Source: Pseudomonadota bacterium (GTDB taxonomy: Bacteria; Pseudomonadota; Gammaproteobacteria; Burkholderiales; Sulfuriferulaceae). From it: a DNA stretch of 7,991 bases. The notes under the pieces are model-generated. The model was not told the origin of the DNA, did no database searches, and saw only the letters and a program-made list of their open reading frames with translations. Location: positions 1-7,991 of the forward strand of contig JAJYPZ010000037.1 of assembly GCA_021794855.1 (NCBI GenBank), read 5' to 3'. Within the stretch, counting starts at the first letter, position 1; every line of letters starts with the position of its first letter. Shown in pieces: positions 1-6,668 of the stretch. The position numbers and the translations under genes were made by a program.

Positions 1-1216
1 GTTCGCCTTGCCCGGCCGGGCGTCCGCGACTGTTCGATGAACTGGGGCGACCGCTCGGCGCACCGGTGCGCGGCTTGATCCTGGGTTCGAGTCCTTCTAT
101 AACTTGCGCCGGAATCAATTGACCGGTAAAGCGCTCTATCCGCTTTAATTGCATGCTATCGCGAGGACTGGCCAAAGACACCGCAATTCCCGACGCGCCG
201 GCCCGACCGGTACGACCGATGCGATGGACGTAATCTTCAGGGTTTTTCGGCAAATCGTAATTAATGACGTGCGTCACACCGGGAACATCCAGACCGCGCG
301 CTGCGACATCCGTCGCTACCAGCAGCCGGATCGAACCGTGACGCATTTGCGTGATTGTACGATTACGCGCACCTTGATGCATATCGCCGTGCAATGCGGC
401 GACTTTGTGCCCCGCCGCTTGCAAATCGTCGGCCAATGTATCGGCATCGCGCTTGGTCGCGGTGAATATGATCGCCTGATTAATATCCACATCATTGATA
501 ATATGGGTCAATACGCGATTCTTATGCGACAGGTCGTCTACATAATGCATATGCTGGGCAATGTTTTCATGACGAGCCTGCTGATGCGCGATTTCGATAC
601 GCTTGGGCGTTTTAAGCAATTCGGTCGCCAGGCGTGCGATGTTGCCCTCGAACGTCGCCGAAAACATCACTGTTTGACGGGTTGCCGGCGTCGCCATGGC
701 AATCCGTTCGACGTCGTCGAAAAAGCCCATGTCGAGCATCCGGTCAGCTTCGTCCAGGATCAGCATTTCCAGCCGCGAGAAATCGATGCGACCGCGTTCG
801 ATATGATCGATCAGCCGACCCGGCGTGGCGACCAGAACTTCAAAAGGCTGCGACAGCATTTTGTTCTGGATAGGATAAGGCATGCCGCCCAGTACGCTGA
901 CGACTTTGACGCGGCGCAAATGCTTGCTGTATTTTTCGGCTGCCGCAGTCACCTGCAAAGCCAGTTCGCGAGTAGGGGTCAACACCAGAATGCGCGGTCC
1001 GCGACCGGCGACTGGGCTGGGAGTGGAGAGTTTTTCCAGCGCGGGCAGCATGAATGCTGCGGTTTTGCCGGTACCGGTTTGCGCCGAGGCAAGCAGGTCG
1101 TGGCCCGCAAGAATTAACGGAATAGCTTCCAGCTGGATAGGGGTAGCCTGAGTGTAGCCCGAATCGACTACCGCTTTGACTAAAGATTCGTTAAGACCGA
1201 GATTTTCAAAAGACAC
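1..1216 (-). CDS. DEAD-box ATP-dependent RNA helicase (SrmB/RhlE-like), 3' end beyond window
   Basis: This protein unwinds or remodels RNA using ATP, probably in ribosome assembly or mRNA turnover. The visible 405 residues hold a complete two-RecA-domain core: Q motif (Phe3, Pro26-Ile27-Gln28), Walker A AQTGTGKT (45-52), motif Ia PTREL (81-85), Ib TPGR (131-134), DEAD (155-158), SAT (186-188), motif V ATDVAARGLD (301-310) and motif VI HRIGRTGR (331-338). From about residue 380 begins a basic Arg/Ser/Gly/Pro-rich tail, cut by the window edge, of the kind that binds RNA non-specifically. The start is GTG at 1216-1214. It is supported by an AAGGA-type Shine-Dalgarno seven bases upstream and by the family-typical N-terminus MSFENLGL; no ATG lies in frame nearby. 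The N-terminus resembles RhlE, while the DDL-HK segment (227-232) and the RIERFTGQ...GLEPR region recall SrmB, so I give no symbol. It is transcribed divergently from typA. The family is certain; the subfamily is not. Confidence 0.95.
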   Translation of the reverse strand, partial: MSFENLGLNESLVKAVVDSGYTQATPIQLEAIPLILAGHDLLASAQTGTGKTAAFMLPALEKLSTPSPVAGRGPRILVLTPTRELALQVTAAAEKYSKHLRRVKVVSVLGGMPYPIQNKMLSQPFEVLVATPGRLIDHIERGRIDFSRLEMLILDEADRMLDMGFFDDVERIAMATPATRQTVMFSATFEGNIARLATELLKTPKRIEIAHQQARHENIAQHMHYVDDLSHKNRVLTHIINDVDINQAIIFTATKRDADTLADDLQAAGHKVAALHGDMHQGARNRTITQMRHGSIRLLVATDVAARGLDVPGVTHVINYDLPKNPEDYVHRIGRTGRAGASGIAVSLASPRDSMQLKRIERFTGQLIPAQVIEGLEPRIKPRTGAPSGRPSSSNSRGRPAGQGE

Positions 1217-1246
1217 AGAATGATTCCTTATAATAAAACGCAATGC

Positions 1247-1267
1247 ATAGCCGAACAGCCTGGCTAT
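1247..1267. repeat. Short inverted repeat upstream of the helicase
   Basis: The arms ATAGCC (1247-1252) and GGCTAT (1262-1267) are perfect inverted copies separated by nine bases. They lie 31-51 bases upstream of the helicase GTG start, where an operator or a 5' leader hairpin could sit. Six-base arms occur often by chance, so a function is only a guess. Confidence 0.35.
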
Positions 1268-1370
1268 ACAATAACCATCCACTGCCGGCGCGAAAACATC
1301 GTCGCTAACCGGGTGGATCTGCGCTTTCAGGAATAATTCTGCCGAAACGCCATAAGGTCAGGGATCGATG

Positions 1371-1388
1371 GCGTGTAGATAAACACGC
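1371..1388. repeat. Short inverted repeat in mid-intergenic region
   Basis: GCGTGT (1371-1376) and ACACGC (1383-1388) are perfect inverted copies around a six-base AT-rich spacer. No T-tract follows on either strand, so it does not look like a terminator. It could be a protein binding site between the two divergent genes, or chance. Confidence 0.35.
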
Positions 1389-1498
1389 ACCCAATCAAAG
1401 TACGGCAACAAAAATATCCGCTGCTTCGGTACGTTTGAACTGGAAGCTGGTATTCTACACCATCAGGATATTTAATCAAGAGATTCCGTATATTTTAA

Positions 1499-1527
1499 TA
1501 ATTCCTCAACATTAACCGTGCTATAAT
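1499..1527 (+). promoter_or_regulatory. Candidate typA promoter with consensus -10 box
   Basis: TATAAT at 1522-1527 matches the sigma-70 -10 consensus exactly and lies about 30 bases before the typA ATG. The position giving a 17-base spacer (1499-1504, TAATTC) is a poor -35 box, so the promoter may be weak or depend on an activator or on the AT-rich tract just upstream. Initiation around 1534 would leave a leader of about 20 bases containing the GGAAG ribosome binding site (1546-1550). Confidence 0.5.
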
Positions 1528-1555
1528 TTTCGGTTTATTCAGACCGGAAGCAAAC

Positions 1556-3361
1556 ATGTCTCGCGCGCTCAGAAATATCGCCATCATCGCTCACGTCGAT
1601 CACGGCAAAACTACTTTAGTCGACAAACTCCTGCAGCAGTCGGGCACCTTCGCCGCCCACCAGTCCGTCACCGAACGCGTGATGGACAGCAACGATCTTG
1701 AAAAAGAACGCGGCATAACCATTACGGCCAAAAATACGGCGCTGGTCTATAACGGCCATCACATCAATATCGTCGACACGCCGGGTCACGCCGATTTTGG
1801 CGGCGAAGTCGAACGCGTACTTTCGATGGTCGACGGCGTATTGCTATTGGTCGACGCCGTGGACGGCCCCATGCCGCAGACCCGTTTTGTCACGCGCAAA
1901 GCGCTGAGCCTCGGCCTCAAACCCATTGTCGTGGTAAATAAAGTCGACCGGCCGGGTGCGCGCCCGGATTTTGTCGTCAACGCCACTTTCGATTTATTCG
2001 ACAAACTCGGCGCAACCGAAGAGCAACTTGACTTCCCCGTGGTTTACGCGTCCGCGCTGAACGGATACGCGATGCTCAATCTCAACGATCAGAGCAGCAA
2101 TATGAATCCGCTGTTCGAAACGGTGCTGAATTATGTCCCGGCGCCTCTGGGCGACCCCGACGCACCGTTGCAACTGCAGATTTCGGCGCTCGATTATTCC
2201 AGCTTCGTCGGCCGTATCGGCGTAGGCCGCATCAGCAACGGACGGATTAAACCCGGCCAGTCGGTCGTCGTCATGGCTGGTCCGGACAGCACGCCCAAAA
2301 CCGGCCGCATCAACCAAGTTCTGGGTTTTCAGGGACTCAACCGGGTACTGATCGACGAAGCGCAGGCCGGCGATATCGTACTGATCAACGGCATCGAGGA
2401 AATCGGCATCGGCGTGACGATCTGCGACAAGGAAAATCCGCAGGCGCTGCCCATGCTGAAAGTGGACGAGCCCACCCTGACCATGACGTTCCAGGTCAAC
2501 AGCTCGCCCTTGGCCGGCACCGAAGGAAAATTCGTCACCAGCCGCCAGATCCGCGACCGCCTGAACAAGGAATTGCTCACTAACGTAGCCTTGAAAGTGG
2601 AAGACACCGACGACGCAGACACCTTCATGGTTTCCGGTCGGGGCGAACTGCATTTGACTATTTTGCTGGAAAATATGCGCCGCGAAGGATTCGAAATCGC
2701 CGTATCCAAACCGCGCGTCGTCTTCAAGGAAATCAACGGCGAGAAATGCGAGCCTTACGAAGCGCTGACCGTGGACGTAGAAGAAGTCAATCAGGGCAGC
2801 ATCATGGAAGAACTAGGCCGCCGTCGCGGCGACCTGCAGGACATGCAATCCGACGGTCGCGGTCGCGTCCGGCTGGAGTACCGTATTCCCGCACGCGGCC
2901 TGATCGGTTTCCAGTCCGAATTCATGACGCTGACGCGCGGCACCGGCATCATGGCGCACGTCTTCGACGATTACGGCCCGATGAAAGCCGACATGCCCGG
3001 GCGGCGCAACGGCGTCCTCATTTCCCAGGAACAGGGCGAAGCGGTTGCCTATGCCTTGTGGAAACTGGAAGACCGCGGCCGCATGTTCGTATCGCCCGGC
3101 GACAAGTTATACGAAGGCATCATTATCGGCATCCATAGCCGCGACAACGACCTGGTGGTCAACCCGATCAAAGGGAAGCAATTGACCAACGTACGCGCTT
3201 CCGGTACCGATGAAGCGGTGCGCCTGACTCCCGCCATGAAAATGACGCTGGAATCGGCCGTAGAATTTATCGAGGACGATGAACTGGTGGAAATCACCCC
3301 GCAATCGATCCGCATACGCAAACGCTATCTGACCGAAAACGAACGCAAACGCAATCGTTAA
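1556..3361 (+). CDS. typA: Ribosome-associated translational GTPase TypA/BipA
   Basis: BipA is an EF-G-like GTPase that binds the 70S ribosome. In other bacteria it is needed for 50S assembly and growth at low temperature or under stress. At 601 residues it matches the usual length (about 605). The GTPase motifs are complete: G1 AHVDHGKT (12-19), the RGITI switch region (52-56), G3 DTPGHADF (74-81), G4 NKVD (128-131) and G5 SAL (166-168). After the GTPase come the domain II beta-barrel (about 205-300), the EF-G-like domains III and V (about 305-480) and the BipA-specific C-terminal domain, ending in the basic tail NERKRNR. The ATG start is preceded by GGAAG at a five-base spacing. The gene is probably transcribed alone: a -10 box lies upstream and hairpins lie downstream. 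Nothing suggests damage or transfer. Confidence 0.98.
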   Translation: MSRALRNIAIIAHVDHGKTTLVDKLLQQSGTFAAHQSVTERVMDSNDLEKERGITITAKNTALVYNGHHINIVDTPGHADFGGEVERVLSMVDGVLLLVDAVDGPMPQTRFVTRKALSLGLKPIVVVNKVDRPGARPDFVVNATFDLFDKLGATEEQLDFPVVYASALNGYAMLNLNDQSSNMNPLFETVLNYVPAPLGDPDAPLQLQISALDYSSFVGRIGVGRISNGRIKPGQSVVVMAGPDSTPKTGRINQVLGFQGLNRVLIDEAQAGDIVLINGIEEIGIGVTICDKENPQALPMLKVDEPTLTMTFQVNSSPLAGTEGKFVTSRQIRDRLNKELLTNVALKVEDTDDADTFMVSGRGELHLTILLENMRREGFEIAVSKPRVVFKEINGEKCEPYEALTVDVEEVNQGSIMEELGRRRGDLQDMQSDGRGRVRLEYRIPARGLIGFQSEFMTLTRGTGIMAHVFDDYGPMKADMPGRRNGVLISQEQGEAVAYALWKLEDRGRMFVSPGDKLYEGIIIGIHSRDNDLVVNPIKGKQLTNVRASGTDEAVRLTPAMKMTLESAVEFIEDDELVEITPQSIRIRKRYLTENERKRNR

Positions 3362-3370
3362 ACTGCTCCG

Positions 3371-3399
3371 GAAATGTCGCCCCTTTGCGGCGGCATTTC
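3371..3399 (+). terminator. Hairpin just after typA, possible 3' end structure
   Basis: The eleven-base arms at 3371-3381 and 3389-3399 pair with one G-U wobble around a seven-base loop, starting nine bases after the typA stop codon. No T-tract follows directly; the first run of four T is about twelve bases further on. This makes it more likely an mRNA-stabilising or processing hairpin, or part of a tandem terminator, than a stand-alone intrinsic terminator. Confidence 0.5.
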
Positions 3400-3419
3400 G
3401 AGCCGGCAGCTTTTCAGTC

Positions 3420-3447
3420 TCGGGGCAAACTGCCCCGAACCTTTATT
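3420..3447 (+). terminator. Probable intrinsic terminator of typA
   Basis: A seven-base GC-rich stem has arms TCGGGGC (3420-3426) and GCCCCGA (3432-3438) around loop AAACT, and is followed by a T-rich stretch (CTTTATTT, 3440-3447). The T-tract is interrupted, so termination may be incomplete. The position between typA and ndk fits the end of a typA transcript. Confidence 0.6.
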
Positions 3448-3510
3448 TAGACTTTATTTCATGATATTTTGTTGAAATTCTCGCAGCAACATTTAACCAG
3501 AATTAATATT

Positions 3511-3514
3511 GGAG
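3511..3514 (+). promoter_or_regulatory. Ribosome binding site that fixes the ndk start
   Basis: GGAG at 3511-3514 lies six bases before the ATG at 3521. An in-frame TTG at 3509 would add four residues but overlaps this Shine-Dalgarno and has no ribosome binding site of its own. The ATG also gives the family-typical N-terminus. It is therefore the right start. Confidence 0.8.
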
Positions 3515-3520
3515 TCCTTC

Positions 3521-3946
3521 ATGGCTGTTGAACATACCTTATCGATCATCAAACCGGATGCGGTAGCTAAAAACGTAATCGGTCAGATTTACCAGCGCTT
3601 CGAACAAGCCGGTTTAAAAATCATCGCCGCGCGCATGATCCATTTATCCCGCGCCGACGCCGAAGGCTTCTACGCCGTACATCGCGAGCGTCCTTTCTTC
3701 AAGGATCTGGTCGATTTCATGATTTCCGGTCCGGTCATGGTCCAGGTTTTACAAGGTGAAAACGCCATGCAGACCAATCGCGACCTGATGGGCGCCACCG
3801 ATCCCAAAAAAGCCGATGCCGGAACGATACGCGCCGACTTTGCCGACAGTATCGACGCCAACGCCGTACACGGTTCCGATTCGGTTGCCAACGCTGCTGT
3901 CGAAATCGCTTATTTTTTCCCTGCGCTGAACATTTATCCCAGATAG
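3521..3946 (+). CDS. ndk: Nucleoside diphosphate kinase
   Basis: Ndk moves the gamma-phosphate from ATP to other nucleoside diphosphates through a phosphohistidine intermediate, balancing cytoplasmic NTP and dNTP pools. The 141-residue product matches the bacterial family (about 141-143). It shows the N-terminal IIKPDAV strand (9-15) with Lys11, the RPFF segment (57-60), the substrate-binding region around Arg87 and Thr93, Arg104, and the active-site NAVHGSDS (114-121) with catalytic His117. The ATG at 3521 is chosen over an upstream TTG because of the GGAG ribosome binding site. The gene probably opens the operon that continues with rlmN 25 bases later. I could not identify a convincing promoter in the 73 bases between the typA terminator and the ribosome binding site, although a TTGAAA at 3472-3477 could be a -35 box. 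Confidence 0.98.
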   Translation: MAVEHTLSIIKPDAVAKNVIGQIYQRFEQAGLKIIAARMIHLSRADAEGFYAVHRERPFFKDLVDFMISGPVMVQVLQGENAMQTNRDLMGATDPKKADAGTIRADFADSIDANAVHGSDSVANAAVEIAYFFPALNIYPR

Positions 3947-3971
3947 ACCGAACGGAGCCGTACAACCGATT

Positions 3972-5054
3972 ATGCCCCTTATCAATCTGCTCGATTACGA
4001 TTTGGCCGGCCTCACGAGCTATTTTGCCGAACTCGGCGAAAAGCCGTTTCGCGCCAGACAGATCTCGCGCTGGATTCATCATTTCGGCGTGTCGGATTTC
4101 GCCGAAATGAGCGATCTCGCCAAATCGTTACGCAGCAAACTGGAAGGCACGGCACAAGTACTCCCACCGCAAATGATGTCGGAACAGGCCTCTGCGGACG
4201 GGACGCATAAATGGCTACTCGACGCCGGCGCGATGAACGGAGTCGAAACCGTATTCATCCCCGACGGCCAGCGCGGTACGCTGTGTATTTCTTCGCAAGT
4301 CGGGTGTGCGCTGGAATGCACTTTTTGTTCCACGGGCCGCCAGGGTTTCAACCGCAATTTGAGCGTCGCCGAAATCATCGGACAATTATGGTGGGCCAAT
4401 CGCGCTTTGGGACGCGATCCCAAAGGCGATCGCATCGTTACCAATGTGGTGATGATGGGAATGGGCGAACCGCTGGCCAATTATGCCAACGTAGTCACCG
4501 CACTTAATCTGATGCTCGACGACCATGCTTACGGGCTATCCCGCCGCCGCGTAACCGTCAGCACCTCGGGACTGGTGCCTGCGATGGATCGGCTACGCGA
4601 AGACTGCCCCGTTGCGCTGGCGGTATCCCTGCATGCGCCCAGCGATAAAATCCGCGATGAAATCGTTCCGATCAACCGGAAATACCCTCTAGCCGAATTG
4701 ATGGCAGCCTGCCAGCGCTATCTGGAAAAAGCGCCGCGGGATTTCATCACGTTCGAATACGTCATGCTCGACGGCATTAACGACAAGCCCGAACACGCCC
4801 GCCAATTGATTTCCCTGGTGCGCGACGTGCCGTGCAAATTCAACCTGATTCCGTTCAACCCGTTTCCCAATTCCGGTTACAAGCGCTCGAGAGCGGAAAC
4901 CATACAACGTTTTCGCGATATACTGATGCAGGCGGGCCTCATCGTCACATTACGCAAAACGCGCGGCAGCGATATCGACGCCGCCTGCGGACAACTGGCC
5001 GGAAAAGTTCAGGACAAAACGCAACGCGTACTACGGCGCATTGAGGTAGCATAA
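3972..5054 (+). CDS. rlmN: Dual-specificity 23S rRNA A2503 / tRNA A37 C2-methyltransferase (radical SAM)
   Basis: RlmN methylates C2 of A2503 in 23S rRNA, in the peptidyl-transferase centre and exit tunnel entrance, and also A37 of some tRNAs. In the 360-residue product the radical-SAM cluster motif CALECTFC gives Cys112, Cys116 and Cys119. GEPL (165-168) binds SAM. The two Cys residues of the methyl-transfer chemistry are visible: Cys339 in DIDAACGQL, which carries the methyl, and Cys105, which resolves the adduct. The N-terminal accessory domain has the typical INLLDYD and GEKPFRARQ segments. The protein is slightly shorter than E. coli RlmN (384) at both ends. The best Shine-Dalgarno, GGAG at 3954-3957, is 14 bases before the ATG, which is long; translation may be partly coupled to ndk. 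The stop codon overlaps the next ATG by one base. Confidence 0.98.
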   Translation: MPLINLLDYDLAGLTSYFAELGEKPFRARQISRWIHHFGVSDFAEMSDLAKSLRSKLEGTAQVLPPQMMSEQASADGTHKWLLDAGAMNGVETVFIPDGQRGTLCISSQVGCALECTFCSTGRQGFNRNLSVAEIIGQLWWANRALGRDPKGDRIVTNVVMMGMGEPLANYANVVTALNLMLDDHAYGLSRRRVTVSTSGLVPAMDRLREDCPVALAVSLHAPSDKIRDEIVPINRKYPLAELMAACQRYLEKAPRDFITFEYVMLDGINDKPEHARQLISLVRDVPCKFNLIPFNPFPNSGYKRSRAETIQRFRDILMQAGLIVTLRKTRGSDIDAACGQLAGKVQDKTQRVLRRIEVA

Positions 5055-5842
5055 TGAATATAATAAGAATTTTTTATATTGTTTTGCTTGCCGTCCTGAT
5101 TCTGGACGGCTGTACGAAAACAACTCTGCCGATCCAGACCAGTCCGCCCGACGCCGCTCAAAAAAAAGCCACTAAAGAAGAAAGCGAACGCATCCATACC
5201 GAACTCGGCGCAGGATATTACAGCCGCGGCCAATACAAAATCGCACTGGACGAATTGCAGCAAACTCTTAAAATCAATGACGAGTATGCGCCTGCTTACG
5301 ACGTTTTAGGTCTTGTTTACATGGCGCTGAACGAAGACAAACGGGCAGAGAAGAATTTTCGCCGCGCCATCGAACTCGAACCGCAAGATCCGAACATCCG
5401 CAATAACTACGGCTGGTATCTCTGCAACCGCGATCAGTTTGCCGAATCCATCAAGCAGTTTGATATCGCCCTGAGCAACCCGCTCTACAGCACTCCCGAA
5501 AGCGCCCTGACCAATGCCGGCATTTGCTCGCTCAGAGCTCATGAGCCGAAACGGGCAAAAACCTATTTCAAAGCCTCGCTCAAAATCAACCCGAATCAAG
5601 CCGAGGCCCTTACCGGACTGGCGCAGATCGATTACGAAGAAGGCGAACTGGCCGAAGCCCGTACCCTGATTGAACGGATGCTCGAATATAACCAACCTAC
5701 CGCCCAGGCCTTATGGATAGGAGTGCGCGTCGCCCGTAAGCAAAACGATCACGATACCGAAGCAAGCTATAGTTTATTAATGCGTAACCGTTTCCCCGAT
5801 GCACCGGAAACCCAATTGTTGCTGCAAGGAAAATACGACTGA
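5054..5842 (+). CDS. pilF: Type IV pilus biogenesis TPR lipoprotein PilF/PilW (secretin pilotin)
   Basis: PilF (PilW in some species) is an outer-membrane lipoprotein that places and assembles the PilQ secretin through which type IV pili leave the cell. The 262-residue product starts with a lipoprotein signal: Arg5, a hydrophobic core (6-17) and the lipobox LDGC with Cys20 as acylated residue. Thr at +2 favours the outer membrane. Asp at -2 of the lipobox is unusual. After a Pro/Lys-rich spacer with an A8 homopolymer in the DNA (5160-5167) come about six TPR repeats from residue 45 to 250, clearest at 79-112 and 148-181. The assignment rests on lipobox plus TPR architecture and on the position between rlmN and rodZ, which matches pilF in Pseudomonas. 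A GAGGT Shine-Dalgarno lies inside the end of rlmN, six bases before the ATG. The first codons are very AT-rich, as is common for efficient initiation. Confidence 0.92.
   Translation: MNIIRIFYIVLLAVLILDGCTKTTLPIQTSPPDAAQKKATKEESERIHTELGAGYYSRGQYKIALDELQQTLKINDEYAPAYDVLGLVYMALNEDKRAEKNFRRAIELEPQDPNIRNNYGWYLCNRDQFAESIKQFDIALSNPLYSTPESALTNAGICSLRAHEPKRAKTYFKASLKINPNQAEALTGLAQIDYEEGELAEARTLIERMLEYNQPTAQALWIGVRVARKQNDHDTEASYSLLMRNRFPDAPETQLLLQGKYD
5160..5167 (+). repeat. A8 homopolymer early in pilF
   Basis: Eight consecutive A residues encode the end of Gln36, Lys37 and Lys38 of PilF, in the spacer between lipid anchor and first TPR. A one-base slip gives a truncated protein; a -1 shift reads Ser-His-stop at once. 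The tract may be a mutational or transcriptional slippage site, but A8 is short for phase variation and may be only the result of Lys codons. Confidence 0.5.
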
Positions 5843-6654
5843 TGGATATTGAAGACAGCACCAGGGAAAACCTGTCTGTAGGCGCGATCTTGAATCAAGC
5901 GCGTCTGGCGGCAGGCATGAGTATCAACGATGTGTCGCAACACATTAAATTGACGGCAAAGCAGGTCGAAATTCTGGAAAGCGACGGTTTCGACCAGCTC
6001 GGTCTTGTATTCAGCCGCGGTTTCGTGCGCAATTACGCACGCTTGCTCGGGCTGGACGCCAATGCTCTGGTTCAGGCCATTCCCAATAACGCACGCAACA
6101 AAAACGATCCAATCAGCATCCACGACGAACATATTCCGCTGACCAAGGGCTTGTCACGACACTGGCTGACCGTAGTCGGAATTGTTCTCGCCCTGATTAT
6201 CGTGGTGCCGCTGCTGGTTTACCATTGGCTGTCTGGGGACGAGACCCGTATCAAGACTCCGCTGATCAATAGCTCCGCATTGCCGAAACAGGCTCCGGCT
6301 GCTAAATTCGTCGTACAACCTGCCGAATCACCTGTTCCTGCGGCTACCGCTACGACCGCAACTTCTTCGGCCACACAAGCCGCTTCCGCATCTGTCCCTG
6401 CGGCAACCGCTACTGCGCCAGCTGAACTGGCCATGCAGTTTGCACAGGATTCCTGGGTCGATATCCGTGATGCGCAAAAGCGTGTCGTGGTGTCTCATTT
6501 GTACCGTGCCGGCGAAACCGTAAAATTATCGGTAACCCCTCCGCTGACCTTGACCATAGGCAATGCCGCCAACGTCAAGCTCAGCTACAATAACAGGCCC
6601 ATAGACATTACTCCGCATCCGCCCGCTACCGTGGCGAAACTTACGCTTCCTTAA
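5842..6654 (+). CDS. rodZ: Cytoskeletal morphogenesis protein RodZ
   Basis: RodZ is a bitopic inner-membrane protein that ties cytoplasmic MreB filaments to the periplasmic wall-elongation complex and so sets rod shape. The 270-residue product has an N-terminal HTH_25-type helix-turn-helix domain (about 11-80; VGAILNQAR, the DVSQHIKLT helix, [16 protein letters not shown]), used in RodZ to bind MreB. A basic/polar juxtamembrane segment follows, then one transmembrane helix (about 109-129), an Ala/Thr/Pro/Ser-rich periplasmic linker (about 150-195) and a C-terminal beta domain of the DUF4115 type (about 196-270) with the typical SWVDIRDA and GETVKLSV strands. It is shorter than E. coli RodZ (337), mainly in the linker. 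An AAGGA ribosome binding site lies 11 bases before the ATG, inside pilF, and the ATG overlaps the pilF stop by one base, so translation is probably coupled. Confidence 0.96.
   Translation: MDIEDSTRENLSVGAILNQARLAAGMSINDVSQHIKLTAKQVEILESDGFDQLGLVFSRGFVRNYARLLGLDANALVQAIPNNARNKNDPISIHDEHIPLTKGLSRHWLTVVGIVLALIIVVPLLVYHWLSGDETRIKTPLINSSALPKQAPAAKFVVQPAESPVPAATATTATSSATQAASASVPAATATAPAELAMQFAQDSWVDIRDAQKRVVVSHLYRAGETVKLSVTPPLTLTIGNAANVKLSYNNRPIDITPHPPATVAKLTLP
6332..6413 (+). repeat. Imperfect direct repeat in the RodZ linker
   Basis: Two 22-base copies (6332-6353 and 6392-6413) differ at two positions and are exactly 60 bases apart. They encode VPAATAT twice at a 20-residue offset (165-171 and 185-191) in the Ala/Thr-rich periplasmic linker. 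Offset and phase keep the frame, so the copies may come from an in-frame duplication and could change linker length by recombination. Confidence 0.7.
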
Positions 6655-6668
6655 GAATCCCGCATTCC

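Larger units (their letters stand above)
1217..1555. other. Divergent intergenic region between helicase and typA
   Basis: This stretch of 339 bases has no credible coding sequence on either strand. It must carry the promoters for both flanking genes. It contains two short inverted repeats (1247-1267 and 1371-1388) and becomes AT-rich from about 1465 towards typA. The minus-strand ribosome binding site for the helicase (AAGGA read on the minus strand, around 1224-1228) lies at its left end. I see no convincing -35/-10 pair for the helicase; a TATTAT-like box overlaps the region just upstream of that ribosome binding site but is too close to the start to trust. The middle part (about 1270-1440) holds nothing I recognise. 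Confidence 0.7.

Noticed and set aside
149..1117. A 322-residue open frame on the plus strand opposite the helicase
   Set aside because: It is fully antisense to a helicase with every DEAD-box motif intact, has no recognisable domain or ribosome binding site, and is explained by codon bias of the real gene.
1371..1388. Inverted repeat as a terminator
   Set aside because: No T-run follows on either strand, and no gene ends here; both neighbours start at this region.
1217..1555. A possible small gene, tRNA or riboswitch in the divergent gap
   Set aside because: No ribosome-binding-site-supported open frame, no tRNA-like cloverleaf elements and no known riboswitch core were recognised by eye.
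1994..2653. A 219-residue open frame on the minus strand within typA
   Set aside because: It is a shadow of typA; the composition is odd, no domain is seen, and the opposite strand encodes a complete conserved GTPase.
3472..3500. TTGAAA as -35 box of an ndk promoter
   Set aside because: The best following box, TTTAAC at 3492-3497, gives only a 14-base spacer; too weak to list as a promoter.
3509..3520. TTG codon as an upstream start for ndk, adding four residues
   Set aside because: The codon overlaps the GGAG ribosome binding site of the ATG at 3521, and the ATG gives the usual Ndk N-terminus.
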